64,000 nucleotides of DNA from Microtetraspora glauca (GTDB lineage: Bacteria > Actinomycetota > Actinomycetes > Streptosporangiales > Streptosporangiaceae). Below, one piece after another: positions 7,635 to 16,445 of the stretch; position 1 is the first letter of the stretch, and the number at the start of each line of letters is the position of its first letter. The position numbers and the translations under genes are program-made. The stretch is taken from contig BBYL01000008.1 in assembly GCA_001570385.1 (NCBI GenBank), forward strand, positions 62,001-126,000, written 5' to 3'. The notes beneath the pieces were generated by a model. That model had not been told where the DNA came from and made no database searches. It saw nothing but the letters and a program-made list of their open reading frames with translations.

Positions 7635-9272
7635 TCACCTCACGGCGTGCCGTGCCGTACGGACCGCCAGGGCCGCGCCCACCAGGAGCAGGGCGAGGCC
7701 GCCCACGGCGAGCGGCGACGGCCCGGCAGGAACCCCTTCCGACCTGACCACGCCCATGTAGTCCAGCGCCGCGACTCCGTTGACGGCCAGATACCACAGG
7801 CCGAGGTAGACGACCTGGAACACCCGATGGGTACGGGTGGCCACGCCGAGCGCCAGCGCGAGCGCGGGGACCAGGAGCGCGCCGCCCGCCCAGGAACCCA
7901 CCCCGGCCCAGTCGGCCGTGGCCGCCATCCGCACCGCGGGCGCGATCCCGGTCACCGCGGTGAGCACCACCCCGGCCGTCCATTCCGCCAGGAGCCCGCG
8001 CCACATCGTGGGGTAGGCGCCGAGCAGCCCCTCCACGCCGTGTTCGACACGGAGCGTGCCCAGGCGGGACCAGACCAGCACCGGCCATATCCAGGCGAGA
8101 GGGAGCAGCGTCGCGGGCTCGGGAGTGGCGAAGCCCGCCACGGTCACGGCCGCGACCACGAGCCACCACCACGGCGAGACGCCCCCGGCGAGGACGCGCA
8201 GTTCGCCCGCGAGGAACCGCCAGAAGGCCCGGCCCCGTCCCGGCGCCGTCATCGTCACCGTCGCCGTCGCCGGGGGCACGGGAAGGCCGACGGGTCCGCC
8301 CATGCCGGGCTCTCCCCGGCCAGCGCGCGGGAGGTCTCCGAGGATCTCGTCCTGAGCCTTCGCCCGGCCCCTTCCCGGCTTGGACGGCACGGCGACGGGT
8401 CCGCGGCCGAGACCGCGCGCCGGATCGAACCTGCCGAACCAGAGCGTGGGCAGCAGCGCCACGGCGATCCCCACCGCGAGAAGGACCAGCCGACTCCCCA
8501 TAAAAGCCCCATCAGGGGTGAACCCGTCCCATCGGAAGGTCCGCAACGGCTCGGCCACGGAGGTCAGGCCGAGGCTGAACTCCCGGCCGCTGACATCGAT
8601 CCCTTGCTCGACCAGGGCGGCGCGCATCGACTCGGCCGCCTGGCGCACCCCGATGCCGCCGAGAGGAGCGTTCCGGGACTGTCCTCCCAGCACGAGAACC
8701 ATCGAGACGACGAACCAGACGACGTTCCCCACACCGCCCCGCAGCAGCGGCACGGTCTCGAACAGCACCGCCGCCGCGGCCGTCAGCACCAGCGGGGGCA
8801 GCGTGATCAGCGCGAAGGGAAGCAGCAGCGCGACCGGATCGAAGGCGCCGGACTCGCCCCGCGCGAACTGCATCAGCGGCGCCGTCACCGCGAGCACGCC
8901 CGCCATCGAGGCGAGCACCAGGACGTTGCTGAGGCACTTCCCGACCAGGTATGTCGGCGTGCGGAGCGGCGAGGCGGCGAGGAGGTGCCCCACACGGGTG
9001 CGCTCGTCGCGGGCGATCGCGTCGCGTACGACGTAGAACCCAGCCATCGTGAGCCACAACGCGCCGGCGAGCGCGGTGACCGTTCCGATCCAGGCGCTGG
9101 TGTAGACGCCTCGATAGCCCCCGACATCCATGATCACCCAGTGGGAGGCCGCGTCCGGTACGGCCAGGCAGGCGAGGCCGACCGCCGCCAGCAGGGTCAC
9201 CGCGTACGCGGGACGCCGTACCCGCTCCCGGAAGTCGGCGACGGCGAGCGCGATCGGCGCCCGGGCGGTCAC
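7635..9272 (-). CDS. ABC transporter permease
   Basis: 545 residues, about twelve hydrophobic segments in two halves separated by a charged Gly/Pro-rich cytoplasmic loop (about residues 280-345). The first half has the ABC-2 type arrangement YVVRDAIARDERTRVGHLLAASP followed by TYLVGKCLSN. GTG 9272 was chosen because it overlaps the stop of the ATPase gene by 4 bp; the longer frame upstream reads antisense-like sequence. With the ATPase it forms an exporter of unknown substrate. Confidence 0.9.
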   Translation of the reverse strand: MTARAPIALAVADFRERVRRPAYAVTLLAAVGLACLAVPDAASHWVIMDVGGYRGVYTSAWIGTVTALAGALWLTMAGFYVVRDAIARDERTRVGHLLAASPLRTPTYLVGKCLSNVLVLASMAGVLAVTAPLMQFARGESGAFDPVALLLPFALITLPPLVLTAAAAVLFETVPLLRGGVGNVVWFVVSMVLVLGGQSRNAPLGGIGVRQAAESMRAALVEQGIDVSGREFSLGLTSVAEPLRTFRWDGFTPDGAFMGSRLVLLAVGIAVALLPTLWFGRFDPARGLGRGPVAVPSKPGRGRAKAQDEILGDLPRAGRGEPGMGGPVGLPVPPATATVTMTAPGRGRAFWRFLAGELRVLAGGVSPWWWLVVAAVTVAGFATPEPATLLPLAWIWPVLVWSRLGTLRVEHGVEGLLGAYPTMWRGLLAEWTAGVVLTAVTGIAPAVRMAATADWAGVGSWAGGALLVPALALALGVATRTHRVFQVVYLGLWYLAVNGVAALDYMGVVRSEGVPAGPSPLAVGGLALLLVGAALAVRTARHAVR

Positions 9273-10198
9273 CGGGTCACCACCCGTCCACCGGTGACCC
9301 TCGCGGCGCCCACGGCCTGCGGAGCCCGCGCGGCGGGGCCGTTGATGACGGCGAGATACACGTCCTCCAGGTCGGGCGTCACCTGTACGGCGTCGCCTTC
9401 CGGCGGCGGCGTGGGTGACAGGAGCCGGAGGCGTGTCCCGCCCGCCGTACGGATCATGCGGCTGATCACGTACCGCTCCCGCATGGCGGCGGCGCCGGAC
9501 GGCCCGGCGACCGTCTCCCACACGTGGCCGTCCACCTCTCGCAGGAGTTCCTCCGGGCTGCCGCGCCGCAGCAGCCGCCCCTGGGCCACGATCGCGATGT
9601 CGGACGCCACGGACTCGATGTCGGAGACGATGTGCGTCGACAGCAGCACCACCCGGTCCGCCGCCAGGTCACTGAGCATGGTGCGGAACCGTACCCGCTC
9701 CTCCGGATCGAGCCCGGCCGTCGGCTCGTCCACGATCAACACCCGGGGATCGCCCAACAGTGCCTGGGCGATGCCGACCCGGCGCAGCATGCCTCCGGAG
9801 TACGCGCCCAGGGGCCTCCGGCCGGCCTCGGTGAGGTTGACCAGTTCGAGCAACTCGCCGATGCGCGCCCGCGCCGAGCGGGCCGACAAACCCTTGACGG
9901 CGGCCAGGTAGGAGAGGAACTCCCTGGCCGTCAGGTGGGGATAGACGCCGAAGTCCTGCGGCAGATAGCCGAGGGCCTCGCGGAGCGCGCCCGGCCGGGA
10001 CACGACGTCCGTCCCCTCGAAAAGCACCTTGCCGTGAGTCGGGCGGGTGACCGTCGCGGCGATCCGCATCAGAGACGACTTCCCCGCCCCGTTGGGGCCG
10101 AGGAGCCCGAGTAGTCCCGCGCCGAGACGCATGGAGATGCCGTCCACGGCCCGCTTGCCTCCCTTGTAGACCTTGGAGACATCCACCAGTTCGAGCAT
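9269..10198 (-). CDS. ABC transporter ATP-binding protein
   Basis: 309 residues. Walker A GPNGAGKSS, Q loop YLPQDFG, signature YSGGMLRRVGIAQALL, Walker B VLIVDEPTAGLDP, and switch histidine in LLSTHIVSD. The C-terminal 80 residues are the variable extension of this ABC-2 subfamily. ATG at 10198 gives MLELVDVSK, the usual beginning; a GTG at 10237 would add 13 residues with no family similarity. Coupled to the permease by a GTGA overlap. Confidence 0.93.
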   Translation of the reverse strand: MLELVDVSKVYKGGKRAVDGISMRLGAGLLGLLGPNGAGKSSLMRIAATVTRPTHGKVLFEGTDVVSRPGALREALGYLPQDFGVYPHLTAREFLSYLAAVKGLSARSARARIGELLELVNLTEAGRRPLGAYSGGMLRRVGIAQALLGDPRVLIVDEPTAGLDPEERVRFRTMLSDLAADRVVLLSTHIVSDIESVASDIAIVAQGRLLRRGSPEELLREVDGHVWETVAGPSGAAAMRERYVISRMIRTAGGTRLRLLSPTPPPEGDAVQVTPDLEDVYLAVINGPAARAPQAVGAARVTGGRVVTR

Positions 10199-10259
10199 CG
10201 GTGTCCCTGTCGTCGCGTGATGTGATGTGCCGTTCACCCGTGTAGTCCTGTTTCGTCCC

Positions 10260-10302
10260 GTGTCATCGGTGTTGTTCGTGTCGTCGGTGTCATCGGTGTT
10301 GT
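10260..10302. repeat. Direct repeat upstream of the ABC operon
   Basis: GTGTCATCGGTGTTGT occurs at 10260-10275 and 10287-10302, separated by a TCGTG/TCGG filler of the same composition. It lies between the lipoprotein stop and the ABC ATPase start. Confidence 0.7.
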
Positions 10303-10312
10303 CCGGCCGGCG

Positions 10313-10771
10313 TCATTTCGCGCTGGTGGAGGCGACGACGTCCGTGCCCGCGCCGCTCGGGCCACCCCCGCCACCCGTGCCGCCCGTGCCGGTGGAGGGC
10401 GTACCACGCAGGTCCGTCTTGCGGCCGTCGCGCAGGACCTTGACCTCGCGCGGCACCTCGACCCGAAACCGGGCCGAGCAGTCGGCCCATCCGGAGCATC
10501 CGGCCCGCAGGTTGAGCGTCTTCCCGTCCAGGGACCAGCTCGACGTCGGATTGGTGCCCTTCACGTCGAACCAGAGGGTGACCTTGATGTCCTTCCTGTC
10601 CGCCGCGACCAGGTCCGTCGGGGTGTCGTGCGCCCGCACGTCCAGCGTCCTGCCGCTGAACGGGAAGGTCGTTTGGCGCGGTGTCGCGTTCGAAGCGTTC
10701 GCGCAGCCGGTGAGGGCCGCCGCGGCCACGAACGCCACCAGGGCACACGTCATCGTCTTGCGCGTAATCAT
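10313..10771 (-). CDS. Lipoprotein, DUF4097-like N-terminal part
   Basis: 152 residues. Lipoprotein signal peptide with lipobox ALTGC (Cys near residue 22), so anchored outside the membrane. The domain that follows (RTLDVRAHDTPTDL, KDIKVTLWFDVKG, LNLRAGCSGWADC, FRVEVPREVKVL) resembles the start of DUF4097 beta-strand-repeat proteins, but the repeats are replaced by a Gly/Thr/Ser tail. ATG 10771 has a perfect GGAGGA site 5 bp upstream; longer frames are shadows. Same strand as the ABC exporter, 114 bp before it, so it may be part of that unit. Confidence 0.8.
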   Translation of the reverse strand: MITRKTMTCALVAFVAAAALTGCANASNATPRQTTFPFSGRTLDVRAHDTPTDLVAADRKDIKVTLWFDVKGTNPTSSWSLDGKTLNLRAGCSGWADCSARFRVEVPREVKVLRDGRKTDLRGTPSTGTGGTGGGGGPSGAGTDVVASTSAK

Positions 10772-10876
10772 CAGATCCTCCGATGCGCGGGGATTGGGCA
10801 TCCCCAGCAGGATCCGGCCTCTCGGCGCTCGGCGGCATCTGCCGTTCGGCAGATATCCGGCGCCTTTCCCGCACCC

Positions 10877-10978
10877 GTGCCGCCGGAGGCGCGGCACGCG
10901 TTTGGGCACTGTGCCGCTGAAGGCGCGGTAGGTGTTTGGGCACCGCTCCGCTGAAGGCGCGGCACGCGTTTCGGCGGC
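10877..10978. repeat. Three 34-bp tandem repeats
   Basis: Units start at 10877, 10911 and 10945 and share CGCTGAAGGCGCGGCACG-like sequence followed by CGTTTGGGCAC. They lie 106 bp or more upstream of the lipoprotein start. The rest of 10772-11088 (317 bp) shows no gene. Confidence 0.75.
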
Positions 10979-11088
10979 GGGGCGTCTCCGGTGACCCGGC
11001 ACCCCGGCGACCCGGCGAGTCCCCGTGCGATCTGATCGGACCTACGGCGTCACGTCGTCCGCCGTGAGTCCCTCGCGTTCGCCAGCGG

Positions 11089-11754
11089 TCAGGTGCCGTC
11101 GAGGTGCGGGTCGGGATCCAGCCTGTTCAGGAGGCGGCGGAGTTCTGCAGGCTCGCCACGCGGCCAGCGTTCGGCCGACTCCCGCAACCGCCGGAGCTCG
11201 GGCAGTGCCACCTCCAGCCCATCCCATCCGATGACGGCCTCCAGCAGCCGCTCCACCTCCTGCGTCTGCGGCTCGGCGGCCAGGCGCGCGCGTACGGCGG
11301 GGTTCAGCTCGTCGGCGAACCGGTCGGCCATGGAAAGCAGCGACGTCAGAAGCGTCGTGTACGTGTGCGGATTGCGCGGCCCGTCCATCCTGTGCGCGAG
11401 GGACTCCCGGCGATCAGGAGGGTGAGCGTCGTGGGCATGTCCGGCTCGACCTCGACGCGGGCACGAAGCTCGGCGGGCAGCTCAGGATCGGAGCAGTAGG
11501 TCAGCACGAACGCGGACGCGCGCCGGATCGCCGTGCTGGGATGGTCCAGCCGGGCCGGCAGCGCCGGTGTCCCGGCCCCACCCACGGTCTGCAGCCAGTC
11601 CGCCCAGTCCTCGGACATGTGCCGTGGCACGTTCTGGGGCACGAACCGCAGGCCGAGCTCCTCGGTGAGTGCCCCGATCCCCGCGGGCCTTCGGCCCCGC
11701 CTCGGCCCGCATGGAGCCGAAATCCAGGATGACGTCGAACCAGGCGAAGCTCAC
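11089..11754 (-). pseudogene. Frameshifted gene, third in the two-component operon
   Basis: One protein appears spread over three frames: MSFAWFDVILDFGSMRAEAG (from GTG 11754), then ALTEELGLRFVPQNVPRHMS running to SPS near 11400, then DGPRNPHTYTTLLTSLLSM to the stop at 11089. Joined, these give a helical protein of about 220 residues with PALPARLDHPS and LRARVEVEPD segments. Shifts are needed near 11680 and 11400. The GTG overlaps the kinase stop by 4 bp, so the reading frame once was translationally coupled. Family not recognised. Sequencing error is possible but would be needed twice. Confidence 0.6.
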
Positions 11755-13208
11755 CGGACTCCTCCTGCCGTGTGATCGCGATCGCTGGAACGCGCGTAAG
11801 GGCTCAGGCGGGTGCTGGGGTCTTCCGCGTGCGATGGAGAGCCGGGGTGGTCAGCGGCCCCGGGAGGCCGGGCGACGGTCGTTGCCGTCGGGGCGTTCGG
11901 CACCGGTAGGACGGCTCCGACCCGCCACCCCTTCCCGTGGCGGCCGGCGGTGAGCGTGCCCCCCAGCGCCTCGACCCGCTCCGCCAGACCGATCAGGCCG
12001 GTGCCCCCGCCATGCCGGTCATTCCCCGTCAACGCCTTCGGGCGGGCGCGCCGATCGCCATCCGCCTCTCCCCTCCAGGCCATGAGGACGCCCGTACCGG
12101 CCGCGCCGCCGTCGTCGACGACGGACACCTCCAGCGCGGGACCGGCGGCACGGACGGTCGAGACGAGCACCCGTGTCGCCGAGGGCGCGTGCCTCCGTAC
12201 GTTGGTCAGCGCCTCCAGCACCACGGCGTAGGCGGTGCTTTCGATCTCTCGCGGCAGCGTTCCTGCCGTCTCGTCGGCCGGGTCCTCCGGCCGCCCGCCG
12301 TTCGGACCGCTCCTCGGATCGCTCTTGGGATCACGGTCCGGATCACCGCTCCGATCACCGGTCAGTTCTTCGGCCAGAAGGAGCTCGGCCGGGATCCCTC
12401 CCGTGGCGGAGAACCGGCCGACCAGGTCGGGCAGGTCGGCCAGGCCGTACATCCTGGTCGGGGGCGGCTCCGCCGCGGCCCGATCGTCCGGGTCGCGCAG
12501 CGCGCTCACCATGTGGTCCATCGACGCGAGCGCCCGCAGCCCGGCCTCCTCGATGCGTACGGCGAGGGCCCGCGCCTGCTCCGGATCCTGGTCGGCGAGT
12601 TGTGCCGCCTGGGCCTCCAGCACGATGCCGGTGACCTCATGGGCGACGAAGTCGTGCAGGTCCCGGGCCACGTCGAGCCGCTGGGACCGGCGTGCCTGTG
12701 CGACCGCGCGTACCCGCCGGTCGTCCAGGGATCTGAGGTACAGCGCGACACCGGCCACGACCGCCACGGGGAAGAAGGACATGAGGCAGGCGAGGATCGA
12801 CGTCTCCGCCGTCGGGTTGGGCATGCGCAGCGTGAGGCGCAGGGGCAGCTCGAACGTGACCGCGACGCCCAGCGATGCCCCGATCACCGCGGCCTGCCAT
12901 CCCGGCGTCCGCCGCACCACCCTGCCGAGGAGGAGCAGCAGCGCGCCCATCTCGACGGGAAGCCAGAGCCCGACGAACTGGTGCCGTCCCTGGTAGACGA
13001 GTGCGACGGCGAAGGAGACCACCGTGACCGCGCTCGCCGCCCTGGCGAGCGTGATCCCCCGGTACGGCCAGCGCGTCAGTGCGGCGGCCATGGCCAGCGT
13101 GGCCGAGGAGGCGACGACGAGCGCGCTCGGAGGCGCGAGCACGGCCGGGACCGGCACCATCACGACGACCATGGCGCACAGGAAGGCGCGGATCCGGCTT
13201 CGGGTCAT
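11751..13208 (-). CDS. Two-component sensor histidine kinase (NarL-type partner)
   Basis: 485 residues. Five or six N-terminal membrane helices (about 10-190), HisKA_3 phosphoacceptor region LDVARDLHDFVAHEVTGI (His in DLHDF), then the HATPase domain with VLEALTNVRRHAP (N box) and GGGTGLIGLAERVEALGG (G box). Between them is a low-complexity DRSGDPDRDPKSDPRSG linker encoded by GGATC-rich repeats (about 12295-12365). ATG 13208 was taken; GTG 13232 is an alternative. It lies 61 bp after the response regulator gene, on the same strand. Confidence 0.93.
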   Translation of the reverse strand: MTRSRIRAFLCAMVVVMVPVPAVLAPPSALVVASSATLAMAAALTRWPYRGITLARAASAVTVVSFAVALVYQGRHQFVGLWLPVEMGALLLLLGRVVRRTPGWQAAVIGASLGVAVTFELPLRLTLRMPNPTAETSILACLMSFFPVAVVAGVALYLRSLDDRRVRAVAQARRSQRLDVARDLHDFVAHEVTGIVLEAQAAQLADQDPEQARALAVRIEEAGLRALASMDHMVSALRDPDDRAAAEPPPTRMYGLADLPDLVGRFSATGGIPAELLLAEELTGDRSGDPDRDPKSDPRSGPNGGRPEDPADETAGTLPREIESTAYAVVLEALTNVRRHAPSATRVLVSTVRAAGPALEVSVVDDGGAAGTGVLMAWRGEADGDRRARPKALTGNDRHGGGTGLIGLAERVEALGGTLTAGRHGKGWRVGAVLPVPNAPTATTVARPPGAADHPGSPSHAEDPSTRLSPYARSSDRDHTAGGVR

Positions 13209-13269
13209 GAACGTGAGCGTACGCAGCGCCACGGACCAGCGTCGTCGTGACAGATCCGGATATTCACCG

Positions 13270-13923
13270 TCATCGGGCGCGGGCGTAGCCCATCTCCCAG
13301 GCGCGTACGGCGATGCCGACCCGGTTCCGCACGCCGAGTTTGCGCTGGATGCTCGCCACATGGGTCTTGACGGTGCCCGGCGAGATGAACAGCTCGGCGG
13401 CGATGTCGGCGTTGGTCTTGCCCTCGGCCACCTGGCCGGCGATCTCGATCTCTCGCTCGGTCAGCGGCTCGGGCAGCGGATCCTGCCGCGGTCCTGCTCC
13501 GGTGACGTGCTTCAGCAGTCGCACCGTCACGGACGGGCTGATCAGGCTGTCTCCGGCCACGGCGGCCCGGACCGCCTCGATCAGGAGGGCGGGACCCGAC
13601 CGTTTGAGCAGGAACCCGGACGCGCCGTGGCGCAGCGCCGGGTAGACGTACTCGTCGAGGTCGAAGGTCGTCACGACGACGACACGGACCGGGGCGGCCA
13701 CGTCGGGACCGGCGAGCAGCCTGGTGACCTCCAGCCCGTCCATCCTGGGCATGCGGATGTCGACCAGCGCCACGTCCGGCCGGAACCTCCGGGCCATCTC
13801 GACCGCGCTCACGCCGTCGGCGGCCTCGCAGACGACCTCCATGTCCGGCTGGCTCTCCAGGATGCGGCGCAGGCCGCGCCGCACCATCTCCTGGTCGTCG
13901 GCGATCAGGACACGTATGGTCAT
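13270..13923 (-). CDS. NarL/LuxR family response regulator
   Basis: 217 residues: receiver domain with the acidic pair ADD near the N-terminus, phospho-Asp in VALVDIRMPRMDG, the switch Thr in VVVTTFD and Lys in FLLKRS; C-terminal LuxR helix-turn-helix LTEREIEIAGQVAEGKTNADIAAELFIS followed by GTVKTHVASIQRKLG (shown in part). First gene of a regulator-kinase-(pseudogene) operon. Confidence 0.95.
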   Translation of the reverse strand: MTIRVLIADDQEMVRRGLRRILESQPDMEVVCEAADGVSAVEMARRFRPDVALVDIRMPRMDGLEVTRLLAGPDVAAPVRVVVVTTFDLDEYVYPALRHGASGFLLKRSGPALLIEAVRAAVAGDSLISPSVTVRLLKHVTGAGPRQDPLPEPLTEREIEIAGQVAEGKTNADIAAELFISPGTVKTHVASIQRKLGVRNRVGIAVRAWEMGYARAR

Positions 13924-14021
13924 CCGCCCATTCTCCCCGCCCGCCGCCCCCCGCCGCGCCGCCGTACGTGTTCTCCTCCTACCGGCATTCGGCGCCGGCC
14001 GGGGCGGGAGAGCCCTCCGAG

Positions 14022-14057
14022 ATCTAGCATCGGGACATGATCTAGCATCGGGACATG
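14022..14057. repeat. Exact 18-bp tandem duplication at a start codon
   Basis: ATCTAGCATCGGGACATG is present twice, at 14022-14039 and 14040-14057. Each copy ends in ATG; the first ATG meets an in-frame TAG after two codons, so only the ATG at 14055 opens the gene. Confidence 0.95.
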
Positions 14058-14300
14058 GCGGACGATGTGCTCTCCTGCCCCCGGTGCACGCGCTCGATGG
14101 ATCCCGGATTCGTCGTGGGACGCTCCCCCGGGATCAGGTTCAAGAGCAGCCAGGACATGGTCGGCGATCTCGGCGGAATCCTCCTGACCAGCGGCTTCTT
14201 CAACCACAGCGCGGACGCGTTCCGGTGCTCCGAGTGCGGCACGGTCGTCATTCCCGGCACCGTTCCCGGCAGCCTGGACGCAGCAGGGGACACGCCGTGA
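14055..14300 (+). CDS. Small zinc-ribbon protein (DUF6487-like)
   Basis: 81 residues with two CxxC knuckles: CPRCTRSMDPGF near residue 8 and FRCSECGTVVIPG near residue 57, a zinc ribbon of the kind found in small DUF6487-type proteins (family name is from memory). Starts at the second of two duplicated ATGs. Function unknown. Confidence 0.8.
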   Translation: MADDVLSCPRCTRSMDPGFVVGRSPGIRFKSSQDMVGDLGGILLTSGFFNHSADAFRCSECGTVVIPGTVPGSLDAAGDTP

Positions 14301-14374
14301 ACGGGCTTCACCCCGTACGTTTCCCGACGATCACGACGGGGACCTCCCGGTCCGCCATGTCCCCATAATCCCGA

Positions 14375-15049
14375 TTAATCCTGATTAGTCGGGATAGCCT
14401 CGATACCCAGGTGCGTGCGGTGATGCTTCGGGGTGTCGATCTCGTCGAGCATCGCGACCGCGAAGTCGGCGTGGGAGATGCGGCTGTCCGCGTCGGCCGG
14501 GGCCGTGCGGTACTGCCCGGTGCGCCCGCCCTCGTAGTCGAAGTCACCGGCCGGACCGAGAGCCAGCCAGTCCAGGGAGGTGGTGGCGGCGCGCAGCACG
14601 TCCGTCCCCGCACCGTGTCCCATGAAGAAGGCGCGGTACTCCTGCGGGTATCCCGGCGTGTCCATGAGCGGCACGCCGGACGCGGTCTCCAGGACCGAGG
14701 CGAGCCCGACCGTCACCAGGCGCTTCACACCGGCCCGCGTCAGGCCGTCCAGCAGGCCACGCGCCGCGGCAGGGAAGAAGACGTCGGCCGGCGTGCTGAG
14801 ATCGGCTGCGGTGTTGATCGCGGCGTCGTGTCCGGCGGCGAGCCTGGCGACGGCGTCCGCGTCGGTGACGTCACCGATGGCGAGGAGCACGTCTCCGCCG
14901 GCCGCCAGTTCACCGTACTCGGCGGCGGCGGCGCTGTACTCGGCCGCGTCGAGCACGACGGCGGTGACCCGGTGACCGCGTCGGCGGGCCTCCTTGGCGG
15001 CCGCCCGCCCCACTCTTCCAGCCGCACCGAAAACAATGATGTCGCTCAT
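14375..15049 (-). CDS. NAD(P)-binding Rossmann protein (NmrA/NAD(P)H-binding)
   Basis: 224 residues. N-terminal dinucleotide motif IIVFGAAGRVGRAAAKEA, VLDAAEY after strand 2, IGDVTDADAVA, then TVGLASVLE and LDWLALGPAGDF; this is the atypical SDR group to which NmrA-like and anti-sigma-linked reductases belong. ATG 15049 chosen (MSDIIVFGAAG). It is divergent from an HxlR regulator, with a palindrome between them, a common arrangement for electrophile- or redox-sensing pairs. Confidence 0.88.
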   Translation of the reverse strand: MSDIIVFGAAGRVGRAAAKEARRRGHRVTAVVLDAAEYSAAAAEYGELAAGGDVLLAIGDVTDADAVARLAAGHDAAINTAADLSTPADVFFPAAARGLLDGLTRAGVKRLVTVGLASVLETASGVPLMDTPGYPQEYRAFFMGHGAGTDVLRAATTSLDWLALGPAGDFDYEGGRTGQYRTAPADADSRISHADFAVAMLDEIDTPKHHRTHLGIEAIPTNQD

Positions 15050-15119
15050 CGCAACCGCCTCATCCACATGAGGCCGGACCTGATCGCCGGCCACTGCGCG
15101 GGACGCTATCCGGAGGGGT

Positions 15120-15137
15120 GGTTACCATCGGGATACC
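15120..15137. promoter_or_regulatory. Candidate HxlR operator
   Basis: GGTTACC-ATCG-GGATACC, an imperfect dyad between the divergent reductase and HxlR genes, 17 bp upstream of the chosen HxlR start. Its position inside the longest HxlR frame argues for the later start. Confidence 0.45.
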
Positions 15138-15153
15138 GGTTAGCGTGGCTGCT

Positions 15154-15522
15154 GTGAGAGAGCCCCTCGATCCGGACATGTTCGATCCGGTCTGCCCCTC
15201 CGATCTCGCGCCGATCCGCTTCGGCGACAAGTGGTCCGGCCTGATCATCCGCTGCCTCGAACACGGGCCGCGACGCTTCTCCGAGCTGCGGGTCCCCCTG
15301 CGCGGCATCTCCGCGAAGGTGCTCACGGGGTCACTCCGTACGCTCGAACGGGACGGCCTGGTCTCGCGCACGGCGCATCCCGGGCCGCTCCAGCGGGTGG
15401 AGTACGCGCTGACCCCGCTCGGGCGCAGCCTCCTCGGACCGATGGCCACCGCGTGCGCCTGGGCCGAGGAGCACTGGGATGAACTCCTCGACGCGCGTGA
15501 GGCCGCCGCCGGGCTGACCTGA
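15154..15522 (+). CDS. HxlR family transcriptional regulator
   Basis: 122 residues: single Cys near the N-terminus (PVCPSDLAPI), winged helix GDKWSGLIIRCLEHGPRRFSEL and VLTGSLRTLERDGLVSRTAHP (shown in part), the HxlR/DUF24 pattern. GTG 15154 chosen; GTG 15118 would place the putative operator inside the gene. The lone conserved Cys is typical for redox sensing in this family. Divergent from the reductase it probably controls. Confidence 0.88.
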   Translation: MREPLDPDMFDPVCPSDLAPIRFGDKWSGLIIRCLEHGPRRFSELRVPLRGISAKVLTGSLRTLERDGLVSRTAHPGPLQRVEYALTPLGRSLLGPMATACAWAEEHWDELLDAREAAAGLT

Positions 15523-15673
15523 CCCATCGGGCAGACCGGCCGTTCCGTCGCACGGCCGACGGATTTCGCACATGAACGTCAGGCTCGGGAGCGCGCCCGG
15601 TCGACGGTCCAGCTCTTGATCACCATTCTGCAATAATGTCGGATCTTTACCTTTGGGGAAGGTTAGAGACGAC

Positions 15674-16201
15674 ATGCCGTCAATCGCCGTAGCCGTCGCA
15701 GATCATCCTTATCCGCTGATCCGCGGAGGTGGCCTGTTCCTCCTCTTCGTCGGCCTGGGCTTCCTGGGGAGCTGGGCGTTCAACAAGTACTGGATCCAGT
15801 TCCTCATCGGCGGGTTCATCACGGGATTCACGGCGAGCGGCCTCAGCGCGCTGCTCCCGAGCCTCGGCAGCCCGTCGTTCGCGCACATCGCCGGGCTCGT
15901 CGGCTCCTTCGTCATCGAGGCGGGCCTGATCTATCTGGTCCTCACGAAGAACAAGGACGCGGACGAGCGGACGCTGATCCTCAGCATCTTCTTCGTCGTC
16001 GGCCTGCACTTCCTGCCGATGGGTCTCGCCCACGGCCCGCTGATCACGATCCTGGGCGTCCTGACGGCGATCAACGCGCTCGTCGGGCTGCGCCTGGCGC
16101 GCACGGTGCCCACCCCCGTGTTCGGGGTCGTCGACGCGGTGCTCAAGCTCGGCTTCGGCGCCGTGATGCTCTTCGCCTACCCGGCCCTGACCTTCAGCTG
16201 A
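15674..16201 (+). CDS. Six-helix membrane protein, unknown
   Basis: 175 residues with six hydrophobic helices (LFLLFVGLGFLGSWAF; FLIGGFITGFTASGL; IAGLVGSFVIEAGLIYLVL; LSIFFVVGLHFLPMG; ITILGVLTAINALVG; VLKLGFGAVMLFAYP). I do not recognise it with confidence. ATG 15674 was taken; TTG 15653 in frame is possible, and a GGGGAAGG stretch lies between them. No signal peptide beyond the first helix. Confidence 0.8.
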   Translation: MPSIAVAVADHPYPLIRGGGLFLLFVGLGFLGSWAFNKYWIQFLIGGFITGFTASGLSALLPSLGSPSFAHIAGLVGSFVIEAGLIYLVLTKNKDADERTLILSIFFVVGLHFLPMGLAHGPLITILGVLTAINALVGLRLARTVPTPVFGVVDAVLKLGFGAVMLFAYPALTFS

Positions 16202-16349
16202 CGTCGCCTGCGGGTAGGGGGATCCCGGCCGTGACGCCGAGCGCGTCCGGAAAAAAGTTTGCCCGGGCGATGGCGAGTGGGATAGAACTTGCTGCGATCT
16301 CCCGGCCGGCGACGGCCGGCCCCGCTTCAACGAGAGGAGGGATAAGCCG

Positions 16350-16403
16350 ATGCGTGCCATGACCATCGTGCCGGTTCCTTCCCGGGGCACCGCCGAGCGC
16401 TGA
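16350..16403 (+). CDS. Possible 17-residue leader ORF
   Basis: ATG at 16350 preceded by a strong GAGAGGAGGG site 8 bp upstream; the frame runs MRAMTIVPVPSRGTAER and stops at 16401-16403, 42 bp before the GNAT start. The first residues resemble the start of zinc-dependent glucose/alcohol dehydrogenases, so it could be a gene remnant rather than a leader peptide. Confidence 0.4.
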   Translation: MRAMTIVPVPSRGTAER

Positions 16404-16445
16404 CCCCCGGAGCGACCAGGCACACCTTTGCCGAAGGAAAGTGCC

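Noticed and set aside
7440..9911. 823-codon plus-strand open frame
   Set aside because: Antisense shadow of the ABC permease/ATPase genes; composition is His/Arg/Pro-rich with no domain signal, while the minus strand has complete ABC motifs.
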